Numbered from the stretch's first letter, positions 7,679 to 16,755 are shown. The stretch is DNA of 21,056 bases from JAXDBV01 sp034678415 (GCA_034678415.1 JAXDBV010000175.1:1-21056), one strand, 5' to 3'. The notes: generated by a model from the letters alone, not told the origin. Program-made: numbers and translations.

Positions 7679-9019
7679 TCAAATGCTTATGATGCCGTGA
7701 TCGATCAGAACAAACAGGATGATCAGAAGGGATGAATACAGCAGGTGCAATTTGAGGGGTATGTATTCGTCCGGACGGATTCTGAACCGTACATAATTAT
7801 ATATGATGAGGATTATCTTTTCAATAAGGTATACAATAACCGTAGCGACGGCAACCCCCACCATGCCATACCTGTTCACCAGCAGCAGGCTGAGGGTCAC
7901 GTTGAATACGAGTTCGATGAAAGCTGCGACAAGAATGATCCGCGTTTGTTTCAGACCAATGAGGATAGTTTGCGGAAAGACCAGCCGGCTGATGATGAGG
8001 AGGAGGTACACAACAAACACATCGGCACTACGGTGAAAATTTTCATTGAAGAGGAAGGGATAAAGCCTGTGCGCAAAAAGAAGGAAGATCATGGTGACGG
8101 GGAACAGGCCGTGAATGAGACGTGCTGATTTTGTCCTCAGCGCGGCCAGCGATGCTTTCAGATTTCCTGCTTTCGAAAACTCGGGAAGCATGGCATTGCT
8201 CAGGGCGTTCGCCATAAGAATGACAAAGGGAAATTCCTTGGCACCGTAGCGGAACTTGGCAAACGCCTCCGCATCAAACTTGTTCGAGATGATGATGCCG
8301 TCAAAGTACTGAGACGAACCACTGATAAGGGCGGTAATGATCAGTGGTCCACCCAGGTGCAGGTGCTCCCTGATGAATGTAAAGGAAACGGTGAACTGAG
8401 CGTATCTAACCATCAGTACCGCCAGCCACACCAGCCGTACCACCGAGATGACGATCTGACCCCATATGGCCCACTCCAGCGGATAACCAAGGAGGATCGG
8501 CACGGTGACAATCACTACCTGCAGGCTGTACGTGATGAACCCGTATTGCAATATCCTGGCCGACCGGTTACGTAACAGGTAAACATATTCCACCAGTACC
8601 CCCGGGTTGCTCAGCAATAAATACGCCAGTAAAAGCTTGATAAACGGCACATTGCCCGATATGCCGAAAACGGAAAAATGATTCTTTAGCGATAAGGCAA
8701 AAATGAAAATAACAAGGCTGAAAAAGCTGACCAGCAGAAACGCATTGAATATCTCGGGCGATTTGTATTTCTCATCCCTGGTTACCGAAGAAAATGTAAG
8801 ATTGTTATTGTACAGGGGAAGAAATGACTGCACCAGGCCGGTAACCCAGAAAAAACTCAGGAAACTGGCAATAAAGTTGAACATCTCAAAAATACCGATC
8901 TCCTCGGTTGACAGCGGACTTTTTGTGAGGATGATGCTGATGAGGAGAAAAGCCCCGAAACGCATGAGCTGGAAGGTCTGGAGGCTCGATATATTATTGA
9001 TGTATTTCCTGAGGAACAA
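7679..9019 (-). CDS. Polysaccharide/lipopolysaccharide flippase (Wzx-like, MOP superfamily)
   Basis: An integral membrane protein of about 446 residues with roughly 12-14 hydrophobic helices, from FGAFLLISIILTK near the start to LLYSSLLIILFVLIDHGIISI at the end. Helix layout, short polar loops and the N-terminal amphipathic segment LRKYINNISSLQTFQLMRFG fit oligosaccharide flippases that move undecaprenyl-linked repeat units across the inner membrane. There are no glycosyltransferases or polymerase next to it. The open frame extends to a TTG at 9043, but that codon sits inside a predicted -7 promoter box (9041-9048), so it would not be transcribed; the next plausible initiator is TTG at 9019. 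Start confidence is modest, gene confidence high. Confidence 0.8.
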   Translation of the reverse strand: MFLRKYINNISSLQTFQLMRFGAFLLISIILTKSPLSTEEIGIFEMFNFIASFLSFFWVTGLVQSFLPLYNNNLTFSSVTRDEKYKSPEIFNAFLLVSFFSLVIFIFALSLKNHFSVFGISGNVPFIKLLLAYLLLSNPGVLVEYVYLLRNRSARILQYGFITYSLQVVIVTVPILLGYPLEWAIWGQIVISVVRLVWLAVLMVRYAQFTVSFTFIREHLHLGGPLIITALISGSSQYFDGIIISNKFDAEAFAKFRYGAKEFPFVILMANALSNAMLPEFSKAGNLKASLAALRTKSARLIHGLFPVTMIFLLFAHRLYPFLFNENFHRSADVFVVYLLLIISRLVFPQTILIGLKQTRIILVAAFIELVFNVTLSLLLVNRYGMVGVAVATVIVYLIEKIILIIYNYVRFRIRPDEYIPLKLHLLYSSLLIILFVLIDHGIISI

Positions 9020-9040
9020 CGCTCGCTTTTTAATAAAATG

Positions 9041-9071
9041 CAAAAATAGAGTTTAATCCGTGTATGTGAAA
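9041..9071 (-). promoter_or_regulatory. Candidate promoter of the flippase gene
   Basis: On the minus strand TTTC (9071-9068) is followed after 19 bases by TATTTTTG (9048-9041), one mismatch from TTTG-N19-TAnnTTTG. Predicted transcription start is about 9036. It is divergent from the tRNA-His promoter. Confidence 0.5.
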
Positions 9072-9144
9072 TTATTCATCCTGAAAGTTATGACCATCCC
9101 ACGGTCAATTTTCAGGAATCGGTCGGAAGAAAATATTTTTTGCC

Positions 9145-9152
9145 TATCTTTG
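9145..9152 (+). promoter_or_regulatory. -7 promoter box of tRNA-His
   Basis: TATCTTTG is a full match to TAnnTTTG, followed by C as often seen, and lies 12 bases before the tRNA 5' end, placing the start near 9158. The -33 region has no recognisable TTTG. Confidence 0.5.
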
Positions 9153-9164
9153 CAGTCCTTCATG

Positions 9165-9238
9165 GTGGATGTAGCTTAGTTGGTTAGAGCGCCAGATTGT
9201 GGCTCTGGAGGTCGCCGGTTCGAATCCGGTCTTCCACC
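9165..9238 (+). tRNA. tRNA-His (anticodon GTG)
   Basis: A cloverleaf can be drawn. The acceptor arms GTGGATG and CTTCCAC pair with one T-T mismatch. There is a D arm GCTT...GAGC, an anticodon stem CCAGA/TCTGG enclosing loop TTGTGGC with anticodon GTG, and a T arm GCCGG-TTCGAAT-CCGGT. The base at 9164 is G, fitting the extra G-1 of histidine tRNAs, and the discriminator at 9238 is C, also as expected for tRNA-His. The CCA end is not encoded. Confidence 0.96.
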
Positions 9239-9252
9239 CCCCCTTCCATTAC

Positions 9253-9288
9253 ACCGGCATCGCGAAAATGATGACCGGTTTTTTTTTT
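9253..9288 (+). terminator. Rho-independent terminator of tRNA-His
   Basis: ACCGGCATC pairs with GATGACCGGT, with one bulged base, around a short loop, and is followed by about ten T residues (9279-9288). It starts 14 bases after the tRNA. Confidence 0.85.
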
Positions 9289-9526
9289 ACTGACAATACC
9301 ATAACTAAAAAACATCGGTCTCTTTATGATTTTATCGATAAATGCCTTAATTAATTAAACATAAATTTAATTATTTCAATGTTGATATATATTTATTGCA
9401 ATTATTGTTAAATATTATTTACTCTGTGTTTCATTTTATAAAATAACTATACCCTCTTGTAAAAGAAATATTCACAGATTTCTATTGGTATTTTTTGCAT
9501 CTTTGGCTGTTCACAAGCATGGGCTG
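9289..9526 (+). other. AT-rich gap between tRNA-His terminator and the EamA gene
   Basis: A 238-base non-coding stretch, clearly richer in A and T than the flanking genes. I see no RNA gene or long repeat. It presumably carries the EamA promoter: CATCTTTG at 9498-9505 is one base off the -7 consensus and stands 21 bases before the ATG, but no matching -33 is visible. Confidence 0.4.
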
Positions 9527-10444
9527 ATGAAACGATGGAAAATATTCATCGCTCTTTCCATAGCGATGATTTTCTGGGCCTTGTCATTCATATGGTACAA
9601 ACAGGCATATGAATATTTCCTGCCATTCACCACTATTTTTCTCCGGTTTGCCCTGTCAACCGTCCTTCTTTTCCTGGTATCCCATTTCACGGGAACACTC
9701 CAACGGATCCGGAAGCAGGATTTGAAGTTCCTCCTTCTCCAGGCCTTCTTCAATCCGTTCATGTATTTTCTTGGTGAGAGCCGCGGACTTTTATACGTAT
9801 CATCCAGTATCAGTGCAGTTATCATCTCCACCATTCCTCTCTTTGTTCCCGTAGCTGCGTATTTTTTTTACCGGGAGAGGTTATCACGCATGAACCGGCT
9901 GGGGATGTTCATATCGTTTGCAGGGATCGTGATCATTGTCATGAACCATCAACTCTCCATTTCTGTGCCGCTGAAAGGTCTGTTGTTCCTCATGCTGGCG
10001 GTATGTTCGGCTGTGGCTTATTCCATCGTATTGAAAAAGATGGCAATGAGATATAACGCTATATCGGTGATAAGCTGGCAGAACCTGGTGGGCACGGTGC
10101 TGTTCATGCCTCTCTTCCTGCTGTTCGAATCAAGCCGCTTCCCTGCCGAAGCCGTAACCTGGAAGGCGTTGCTGCCCGTTCTTGAGCTGGCAGTGTTCGC
10201 CTCGTCAGTGGCATTCATCTTGTATACCTATGGTGTGAAAAATATCGGAGCGGCGCGGTCCTCACTGTTTTCAAACATTATCCCTGTATTGACGGCTTTT
10301 TTCGCGTTCCTCATCCTGGGTGAGCGCCTGAGCTCGCGGGAGGGAATAGGAATGGTCGTTGTCGTGACAGGATTGTTCCTCTCACAGATGAAAGGTCGGA
10401 ACCACCTGCCCGTTGAGGATGAACCCTCTCAGGCAGGTTACTAA
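9527..10444 (+). CDS. EamA-family transporter (DMT superfamily)
   Basis: An inner-membrane protein of about 305 residues with ten predicted helices arranged as two EamA repeats. Examples are IFIALSIAMIFWALSFIWYKQAY in the first half and LELAVFASSVAFILYTYGVKNIGA with VLTAFFAFLILGERLS in the second; the last element, a P/A-rich helix followed by GE-R-L-S, is the usual EamA signature. Family members export metabolites or amino acids; the substrate cannot be read from sequence. The frame extends to a TTG at 9485, but the ATG at 9527 gives the natural short basic start MKRWKIF. The gene ends tail-to-tail with the lipid kinase: the TAA at 10442-10444 overlaps the opposite stop, with no terminator between. 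Confidence 0.88.
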   Translation: MKRWKIFIALSIAMIFWALSFIWYKQAYEYFLPFTTIFLRFALSTVLLFLVSHFTGTLQRIRKQDLKFLLLQAFFNPFMYFLGESRGLLYVSSSISAVIISTIPLFVPVAAYFFYRERLSRMNRLGMFISFAGIVIIVMNHQLSISVPLKGLLFLMLAVCSAVAYSIVLKKMAMRYNAISVISWQNLVGTVLFMPLFLLFESSRFPAEAVTWKALLPVLELAVFASSVAFILYTYGVKNIGAARSSLFSNIIPVLTAFFAFLILGERLSSREGIGMVVVVTGLFLSQMKGRNHLPVEDEPSQAGY

Positions 10445-11325
10445 TCATGGGGCGGGATAATAATGTTCAACCCGCCAGCCTGCACTTTAACATGTACCCT
10501 ATTGCCCGTCTCACCCGGCTCCCCGTCGTAATGAATAACACCTTTCTCCGTGTCGAGGAATATTTCCACTTCACTGCAGTGTATGATGTCAATGTACCGG
10601 CTCTGGTCTATCCTTTTAGTAAATAGCTTGAGACCCAGGTCTGGCACACTGGCCAAAGGAAAGGGAGAAAAGATCACCACGTCGATCAGCCCGTCGGCTG
10701 CATTGGCGTGGGGAGCAATGTAGGCATCATTCCCGAACTGTGAGGCATTGGCAAAGGTAACCAGGAAGGCTCGCTTGGTAAATTCCTGTCCCTGAATCCT
10801 GAACGTGTAATCTTTCGGCCGGTAACGGAAGAATTCCAGTACGGATGCTTTCACATAGTTGGCCAGTCCCCTGGCCGGTAACTCGGCAAAGAGCTTGCCT
10901 ACATAAGCGTCAAATCCGATGCCGGCCGTGCAGAAGAAAGGGGTACCATTGATCAGGCCGTAATCCATGGGCAGTGTCACGCCCGACATGAGCACTTTTA
11001 CCGACCGCCGGATACTCACCGGTATCCTGAAATGCCGTGCCAGTCCGTTCCCCGACCCCCTGGGCACAATCCCCAGCGTGGCTCCCGTGCCTGTCAAGGC
11101 CCTGCCAACCTCGTTTACCGTCCCGTCACCCCCCACGGCAACGAACAACCTGAATCCCCTGGCCAGATATTCATTCGTTATCTCTGTGGCATGACCGGGG
11201 ATCTCCGTATGAAAAAAATACGGATCATACCGGTTTTTATCCACATGACGTAAAAGCATCCTCTCCAGCCCTCTTTTAGGCTTTGTCCCTGAAACAGGAT
11301 TAATGATGAATGCGATCTTCTCCAC
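10441..11325 (-). CDS. Diacylglycerol/lipid kinase family protein (DagK/YegS-like)
   Basis: A soluble or membrane-associated lipid kinase, 294 residues. The N-terminal catalytic domain shows FIINPVSG at residues 7-14, the nucleotide-binding GGDGT at 65-69 and VPRGSGNGLAR at 87-97, all diagnostic of the DAGK catalytic family. The C-terminal domain includes ITxxxxHYDGEPG-type ending (VIHYDGEPGE), also conserved. It could phosphorylate diacylglycerol, undecaprenol or sphingoid bases; in Bacteroidetes the sphingosine option is worth noting but unsupported here. The start is GTG at 11325: an in-frame TAA lies directly before it, so it cannot begin further upstream. Its own promoter is predicted at 11360-11390. 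Confidence 0.9.
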   Translation of the reverse strand: MEKIAFIINPVSGTKPKRGLERMLLRHVDKNRYDPYFFHTEIPGHATEITNEYLARGFRLFVAVGGDGTVNEVGRALTGTGATLGIVPRGSGNGLARHFRIPVSIRRSVKVLMSGVTLPMDYGLINGTPFFCTAGIGFDAYVGKLFAELPARGLANYVKASVLEFFRYRPKDYTFRIQGQEFTKRAFLVTFANASQFGNDAYIAPHANAADGLIDVVIFSPFPLASVPDLGLKLFTKRIDQSRYIDIIHCSEVEIFLDTEKGVIHYDGEPGETGNRVHVKVQAGGLNIIIPPHD

Positions 11326-11359
11326 TTAAATAACTTTCCGGTACCAGGCTTGAAGATAC

Positions 11360-11390
11360 CAAAATTAAAATGTTAAATTTTACCGGCAAT
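11360..11390 (-). promoter_or_regulatory. Candidate promoter of the lipid kinase gene
   Basis: On the minus strand ATTG (TTG core, 11390-11387) is followed after 19 bases by TAATTTTG (11367-11360), a full -7 match. It puts the transcript start near 11354, a leader of about 29 bases before the GTG. Confidence 0.5.
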
Positions 11391-11564
11391 AAAATATCAT
11401 TATCTCTACTGTAATAAAATATTTTTCATGAAAGAATGTATCATTCACGATCAATCCCCGGTGTTTTCTCCGGCACAGGTGAGAAAACATAACATCATCA
11501 ACACTACGTTCTGCAAAATACCGTTTGTTTTACATATTTTGTACTTCTGAAATCCCGTATCCGT

Positions 11565-12617
11565 TTGAAGCAGATACTATCCATATTATTTGTTTTCTCT
11601 CTGATCAGTGATGGTATCTCACAGATCGGGGGCAGGAGTGCGTATGAATTCCTCAACCTGCCCGGATCAGCGCGTGTTGCCTCCCTGGGCGGAAAGATGC
11701 TGGCCGCTTGCGATGGCGATCTTACCCTGGCTTTCTTTAATCCCGCCTTGCTGAACCGGGAGATGGACCGGCAGCTTGCACTGAATTTCGTAAGCTATTT
11801 TGCCGATATCCGGTTTGGATCCGTTGCCTATGCCCGTCATATCGATAACCGCGGCACACTGTCTGCCGGCATCCATTTTATTCAATACGGTAAATTCACC
11901 GCGGCGGATGAGACCGGCGAAATAACCGGCCATTTCCGTGCATCTGATTACACACTGAACCTCTCATGGGCTATGCCCATTGACTCGTCATTTCACGCAG
12001 GTATCTGCATCAAGCCTGTCTTCTCCGCTTATGAGCGTTACACTTCCCTGGGACTTGCGGCTGACGTGGGAGTGTGTTACAACCATCCCGGAAAAAACTT
12101 CACGGCGGCACTGGTGGCAAGGAATATAGGAATGCAGATCATCACATATAGCCGGGGAACACAGGAGCCCCTCCCTTTCGAGATCATGCTGGGCGCTTCA
12201 CACAAGCTGGAGCATGCACCCTTCAGGTTGTACTTCCTCCTGCATCATCTGGAACGGTGGAAACTAACCTATACACTGCCTGATGACGCACAGGAACCAT
12301 TAACCCCCGCCTATCAAACCGACAAGTCAGGCAGCCTGGAGACCTTTGCGGAAAACATCCTCCGGCATGTAGTGGCAGGGGTGGAGATCATTCCCCTGGA
12401 CAACCTGTTTTTTCGCATCGGTTATAACTACCAGAGAAGGAGAGAGCTACAGGTAAGCAGCCGTACGGGAACCGTAGGCTTCTCCTGGGGATTCGGCGTT
12501 AAAATATCCCGGTTCAGCATCAGCTACGGCAGAGCTACCTACCACCTCGCCGGTGCATCAAACCACTTTTCCGTTGCCACCAACCTGTCGGCATTCAGCC
12601 GTGCATTAATCCATTGA
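11565..12617 (+). CDS. porQ: Type IX secretion system protein PorQ
   Basis: An outer-membrane beta-barrel-like protein of 350 residues. It begins with a signal peptide (LKQILSILFVFSLISDGISQ), then the PorQ/PorV-type N-terminal motif GGRSAYEFLNLPGSARVASLGG, LTLAFFNPALL, and alternating amphipathic strands ending in FSRALIH. In Porphyromonas gingivalis PorQ joins PorU, PorV and PorZ in the surface complex that cleaves the C-terminal signal of secreted cargo and attaches it to A-LPS. The start is TTG at 11565: the signal peptide needs this region, and the first in-frame ATG is deep inside the mature protein. Bacteroidetes commonly carry porQ beside cmk and ispH, as here, which strengthens the call. 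Confidence 0.88.
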   Translation: MKQILSILFVFSLISDGISQIGGRSAYEFLNLPGSARVASLGGKMLAACDGDLTLAFFNPALLNREMDRQLALNFVSYFADIRFGSVAYARHIDNRGTLSAGIHFIQYGKFTAADETGEITGHFRASDYTLNLSWAMPIDSSFHAGICIKPVFSAYERYTSLGLAADVGVCYNHPGKNFTAALVARNIGMQIITYSRGTQEPLPFEIMLGASHKLEHAPFRLYFLLHHLERWKLTYTLPDDAQEPLTPAYQTDKSGSLETFAENILRHVVAGVEIIPLDNLFFRIGYNYQRRRELQVSSRTGTVGFSWGFGVKISRFSISYGRATYHLAGASNHFSVATNLSAFSRALIH

Positions 12618-12635
12618 TGCATTTCATCACTCCTG

Positions 12636-12666
12636 TTTGCAGAGTTGGCACTTTTTGCGAATTTTG
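12636..12666 (+). promoter_or_regulatory. Candidate promoter for cmk-ispH-priA
   Basis: TTTG (12636-12639), 19 bases, then GAATTTTG (12659-12666), one mismatch from TAnnTTTG. The start would fall near 12672, about 14 bases before the cmk ATG. Confidence 0.42.
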
Positions 12667-12685
12667 AAGGATAATACCCCGTTCC

Positions 12686-13372
12686 ATGAAAAAAATCATT
12701 ATTGCCGTCGACGGCCCTTCATCCAGCGGCAAAAGCACCTTTGCAAAGGCTATCGCCAGGGAGATGGGATACGTATACATCGACAGCGGCGCCATGTACC
12801 GGGCATGTACACTGTACTTTCTGCAACAGGGAATCATCCGCGGTGAAACAATTGACATACCCCGGCTGTTATCCTCGCTGGATAAGATAAATATTCAGTT
12901 CAAAGCCGGTACAGCAGAGGGCACGAATGATACATGGCTGAACGGGAAAAATGTTGAAAAGGAAATCCGGAGCATGGAGATATCAGAACATGTGAGTGCC
13001 GTCAGCAAGATATCGCAGGTGAGGCATAAGATGGTGGAAATGCAGAGAAAGCTGGGCATAAACAAGGGGGTGGTGATGGACGGACGTGATATTGGCACCG
13101 TTGTGTTTCCACAAGCTGAAATGAAGATCTACCTGGTGGCCGATGAACATGCGCGCGCCGGAAGAAGATACCTTGAGCTCATCGGAAAGGGTGAGAACGT
13201 GGATTACGAAACAGTGCTGAAAAATATTTCCAGCCGTGACCGGATTGACTCCAGCCGTGAGGAAAGCCCGCTGCGCAAGGCCGATGATGCCCTTCTGCTC
13301 GATAACAGCCACATGACCCTCGAGGAAGAAATGGACTGGTTCAGAAAAGAGTTAAAAAAGATCATACCATGA
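12686..13372 (+). CDS. cmk: (d)CMP kinase (cytidylate kinase)
   Basis: Phosphorylates CMP and dCMP using ATP, in the cytosol, for pyrimidine nucleotide recycling. The P-loop GPSSSGKST is at residues 10-18, followed by the CMP-binding YIDSGAMYRA region (~31-40) and the conserved VMDGRDIGTVVFP segment and R-R-Y lid arginine region. At 228 residues it has the usual length for the bacterial monodomain enzyme. It is 68 bases downstream of porQ. Its TGA overlaps the ATG of ispH as ATGA (13369-13372), so translation of the two is probably coupled. Confidence 0.96.
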   Translation: MKKIIIAVDGPSSSGKSTFAKAIAREMGYVYIDSGAMYRACTLYFLQQGIIRGETIDIPRLLSSLDKINIQFKAGTAEGTNDTWLNGKNVEKEIRSMEISEHVSAVSKISQVRHKMVEMQRKLGINKGVVMDGRDIGTVVFPQAEMKIYLVADEHARAGRRYLELIGKGENVDYETVLKNISSRDRIDSSREESPLRKADDALLLDNSHMTLEEEMDWFRKELKKIIP

Positions 13373-14250
13373 TCATGGAAATTGATCCCCATGCGGGATT
13401 CTGCCACGGGGTGAAAAAAGCCATTGAGAAAGCTTCGGAAGAAGCCGGGTACAACAGTCCGCTGTATTGCCTCGGCAGCCTTGTACACAACAGAATGGAG
13501 ATGCAACGGCTGGAACAAATGGGCATTCAGATCATTGACCATGAACAGTTCAAGAAACTGAAGAATGCGCGGGTGCTCATCCGAACACATGGTGAACCGC
13601 CAGATACATACCGCATTGCAAGGGAGAATAACCTGGAGATTATCGACCTGACATGCCCTGTGGTGGCGCGGCTGCAAAACAGGGTCAGTATGGCCAGGGT
13701 ACAGATGGAACAAAGCCACGGACAGGTGGTTATACTGGGCAGGAAAGAACACCCCGAAGTCATCGGACTACAGGGTAATGCGGATAATAAGGCCATCATC
13801 GTGAGCGATGTGTCGGAAATACAGAATATCGATTTTTCTAAACCGGTGATCATCCTCGCACAAACTACTTTCGCCCCCGAGAAATTCAGCGAGATAAAAG
13901 TGGCCGTGGAAGAAAAGCTGAAAGAGCATAATAAAAGCGAGGACATCATCATGGTTGATACCATCTGCCGGCATGTAACCGGCAGGGAGAAACACCTTGT
14001 GGAGTTTGCCGGTCGTCACGATCTGTTAATTTTTGTCGGCGACCCGAAAAGCTCGAATGGAAGGATACTGTTTGAGCTGGCCCAATCCATCAATCCCAAA
14101 TCCTACTTCATCACCGGTGCGAAGGATATTGATCCTGCCTGGCTCACCGGGATGAAATCGGTGGGCATCACCGGATCAAACAGCACCCCCTTCTGGCAGC
14201 TCCAGGAGGTGCTCAACTGCCTGCATGCCTTGCAACCGGATGCAGAATAA
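13369..14250 (+). CDS. ispH: 4-Hydroxy-3-methylbut-2-enyl diphosphate reductase (LytB)
   Basis: Last step of the MEP isoprenoid pathway: a cytosolic iron-sulfur enzyme that reduces HMBPP to IPP and DMAPP. The three cluster cysteines are present at residues 12 (GFCHGV), 96 (LTCPVV) and 200 (DTICRH). Substrate-binding residues also appear: His40, His74, His128 and Glu130 (KEHPEVIG), Thr167 (QTT) and the SSN group at 228-230. The region after the third cysteine (RHVTGREKH) differs from the common ATxxRQ, a mild divergence. ATG at 13369 and 13375 are both possible; the first is coupled to the cmk stop. The presence of ispH implies the MEP route rather than mevalonate. Confidence 0.95.
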   Translation: MIMEIDPHAGFCHGVKKAIEKASEEAGYNSPLYCLGSLVHNRMEMQRLEQMGIQIIDHEQFKKLKNARVLIRTHGEPPDTYRIARENNLEIIDLTCPVVARLQNRVSMARVQMEQSHGQVVILGRKEHPEVIGLQGNADNKAIIVSDVSEIQNIDFSKPVIILAQTTFAPEKFSEIKVAVEEKLKEHNKSEDIIMVDTICRHVTGREKHLVEFAGRHDLLIFVGDPKSSNGRILFELAQSINPKSYFITGAKDIDPAWLTGMKSVGITGSNSTPFWQLQEVLNCLHALQPDAE

Positions 14251-14289
14251 TGGGAAACACCTGCACCCCAATATCATAACATATCCTCC

Positions 14290-16755
14290 GTGGGAAGGAC
14301 ACAACTATATGCCGATATCCTGATTCCCCTGCCTGTGCACGGGACCTTTACCTATTCCGTTCCCGAAGCCTTACATCGCCGGGCCGCCAAGGGGAAACGG
14401 TGTATTGTACCCTTCGGCAAGAAAAAGTTGTATGCAGGCATCATCAACCACCTTCACACTGGCGCCCCGGCCGGTGTTACTATCCGTGATATGATCGATA
14501 TCCTCGACGAGGAACCGGTTGTCAATGAACTGCAGCTGAATTTCTGGAACTGGATCAGCCGCTACTATATGTGCACCCTGGGAGAAGTGGTTCATGCTGC
14601 TCTCCCGGCAGGACTGAAGCTGGACAGCCAGACACTTGTATTCATCAACCCGCAGTATGATCACCATCCTTCACTCAGCAGGGATGAACAGTACCTGCTC
14701 GACATCATCGGAAGGAAATCCTCCCTTAACATACGGCAGCTGGCCAACCTGTCCGGGGATTTGAACATCCTGGCAACCCTGAAGACACTGACCGATAAGA
14801 GGGCGGTTATGCTGGAAGAACATATCAGGGAGTCGTATAAACCGAAAAAGGAGTTCTGTTTCACACTTGCCTCCCCATTCAGGGATCAAAAAAAGCTCGG
14901 CTTACTTCTTGACTCACTGAAAAAAGCTCCGAAACAGGAAGAAGTGCTCAGCGCCTTTATCCACCTTGCAGGTATTGAAGAAGGGAAGATGGATGGGGAA
15001 GTGAATAGGCAGGTACTGTTATCGCAGGTACCGACAGGAGGGGAAGCGCTCCGGGCGCTCATCCGGAAGAAGGTACTTACCGCGGAACAGAAAATCGTGA
15101 CCAGGCTTGAGGAATCCACGAACACCGTCGGGCTCAACCGGCTGAATGCTCCACAGGAGAAGGCTATCGCGGAGATACGTGACATTTTCGGGATGAAAGA
15201 TGTTGCTCTTTTGCATGGCGTCACTTCCAGCGGCAAGACGGAGATCTATATCCATCTTATCGATGAACAGATCGCAAAGGGGAATCAGGTGCTATACCTC
15301 CTTCCTGAAATAGCTCTCACCACCCAGATCATCCGGCGCCTGCGCAGGTTCTTCGGTAGTACGGTAGGGGTATACCATTCCAGGTTCAGTGATGCGGAGA
15401 GGCTGGAAACGTGGAAAGAAGTGTTACGGGGCACCAGGGTGAAGCTGGTAATCGGCGCCCGTAGCGCTGTATTTCTCCCGTTCAGTAAGCTGGGACTGGT
15501 AATCGTTGACGAGGAACATGAGAACAGTTACAAACAGTATGACCCGGCGCCCCGCTACCATGCCAGGGATGCCGCCATCTACCTGGCATCACTGCATGGA
15601 GCCAAGGTGTTGCTGGGCACGGCCACTCCGGCCATTGAGTCATACCATAACAGCCTCAGCGGCAAGTATGGTCTCACCGAACTGCATGAGCGCTTCCTCG
15701 ATATCCGCCTTCCTGAAATCATCGTCACCAGTACACGGGAGGCTTACCGGCAGAAACGGATGAAGTCACATTTCACCCCTGCCCTGCTCGATCAAATCCA
15801 ACGAGCCCTGAACCGCAGGGAACAGGTGATCCTCTTCCAGAACCGTCGCGGCTTCGCCCCTTACATTGAATGCACTTCCTGTAACTGGATACCCCGTTGC
15901 CGTTCTTGTGATGTCACATTAACCTATCACCACAGGCCATTGAGGCTGATATGTCATCACTGCGGTTATGCCACGGCGTTGCCCAGGGAATGTCCGTCGT
16001 GTGGCAGTACCGCTCTTGCCACCCGCGGCTTCGGTACCGAAAAGATCGAACAGGAGATCGCCTTCTTCTTCCCCGGCGCACATATTGCCCGCCTCGACCT
16101 CGATGCGGCACGTACACGGAGACAATACGAAAAAATCCTCGGGGAATTTGAGTCAGGAAAGATCAATATCCTCGTGGGTACACAGATGGTATCAAAAGGA
16201 CTTGATTTTGATAACGTTGGCCTGGTGGGTATACTGGATGCCGATAGTATGCTGAACTTCCCTGATTTCAGGGCTTTTGAACGAAGTTACCAGCTGATGG
16301 CACAGGTGAGCGGACGGGCTGGAAGGAAAAACCGGCAGGGAACGGTCATCATCCAGGCATCCGACCCTGATCACTGGGTTATCCGCAATGTGAAAGAGTA
16401 TAATTACCATAACCTGTATGCCCGTCAGCTCGACGACCGTAAAAAATTCAACTACCCTCCTTTTTACCGCCTGATGCGAATAACGGTGAGACACAGAAAC
16501 CGTGAAGTCGTCGACCGGGCAGCGACCCTGCTGGCCGACAGGCTGAAAGACCTCATCAGGGGATTTATCGTGGGACCCGAATACCCGCTCATCAATCGTA
16601 TCCGAAAACTTTACCAGAAAGAGATACTGGTCAAGATTGAAAAGACCGGTCATAACCAGAACATGAAAGATCTGATAAGCGATACCATCACCCGTATGAA
16701 GCAGCAGGCTGAGTTCAAATCGCTACAGGTGATACCGGACGTGGATCCGATGTAA
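14290..16755 (+). CDS. priA: Primosomal protein N' / replication restart helicase PriA
   Basis: A 3'-5' superfamily 2 DNA helicase that reloads the replisome at stalled forks. N-terminal DNA-binding domain: residues ~1-115 (ADILIPLPVHGTFTYSVP, VPFGKKKLYAGII). Helicase lobe 1: Walker A GVTSSGKT at 310-317 and DEEH at 407-410, followed by the conserved KQYDPAPRYHARD aromatic-rich loop. Eight zinc-ligand cysteines occur at 528, 531, 537, 540, 555, 558, 568 and 571, inserted before helicase lobe 2 (VGTQMVSKGLDF, QVSGRAGR). At 821 residues it is longer than E. coli PriA but usual for Bacteroidetes. Start is GTG at 14290: the frame is closed upstream by the ispH stop (same reading frame) and has no ATG in between. 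Confidence 0.96.
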   Translation: MGRTQLYADILIPLPVHGTFTYSVPEALHRRAAKGKRCIVPFGKKKLYAGIINHLHTGAPAGVTIRDMIDILDEEPVVNELQLNFWNWISRYYMCTLGEVVHAALPAGLKLDSQTLVFINPQYDHHPSLSRDEQYLLDIIGRKSSLNIRQLANLSGDLNILATLKTLTDKRAVMLEEHIRESYKPKKEFCFTLASPFRDQKKLGLLLDSLKKAPKQEEVLSAFIHLAGIEEGKMDGEVNRQVLLSQVPTGGEALRALIRKKVLTAEQKIVTRLEESTNTVGLNRLNAPQEKAIAEIRDIFGMKDVALLHGVTSSGKTEIYIHLIDEQIAKGNQVLYLLPEIALTTQIIRRLRRFFGSTVGVYHSRFSDAERLETWKEVLRGTRVKLVIGARSAVFLPFSKLGLVIVDEEHENSYKQYDPAPRYHARDAAIYLASLHGAKVLLGTATPAIESYHNSLSGKYGLTELHERFLDIRLPEIIVTSTREAYRQKRMKSHFTPALLDQIQRALNRREQVILFQNRRGFAPYIECTSCNWIPRCRSCDVTLTYHHRPLRLICHHCGYATALPRECPSCGSTALATRGFGTEKIEQEIAFFFPGAHIARLDLDAARTRRQYEKILGEFESGKINILVGTQMVSKGLDFDNVGLVGILDADSMLNFPDFRAFERSYQLMAQVSGRAGRKNRQGTVIIQASDPDHWVIRNVKEYNYHNLYARQLDDRKKFNYPPFYRLMRITVRHRNREVVDRAATLLADRLKDLIRGFIVGPEYPLINRIRKLYQKEILVKIEKTGHNQNMKDLISDTITRMKQQAEFKSLQVIPDVDPM

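Noticed and set aside
13204..13964. Minus-strand frames across cmk and ispH
   Set aside because: Both plus-strand genes have full catalytic motifs; the opposing frames are low-complexity shadows.
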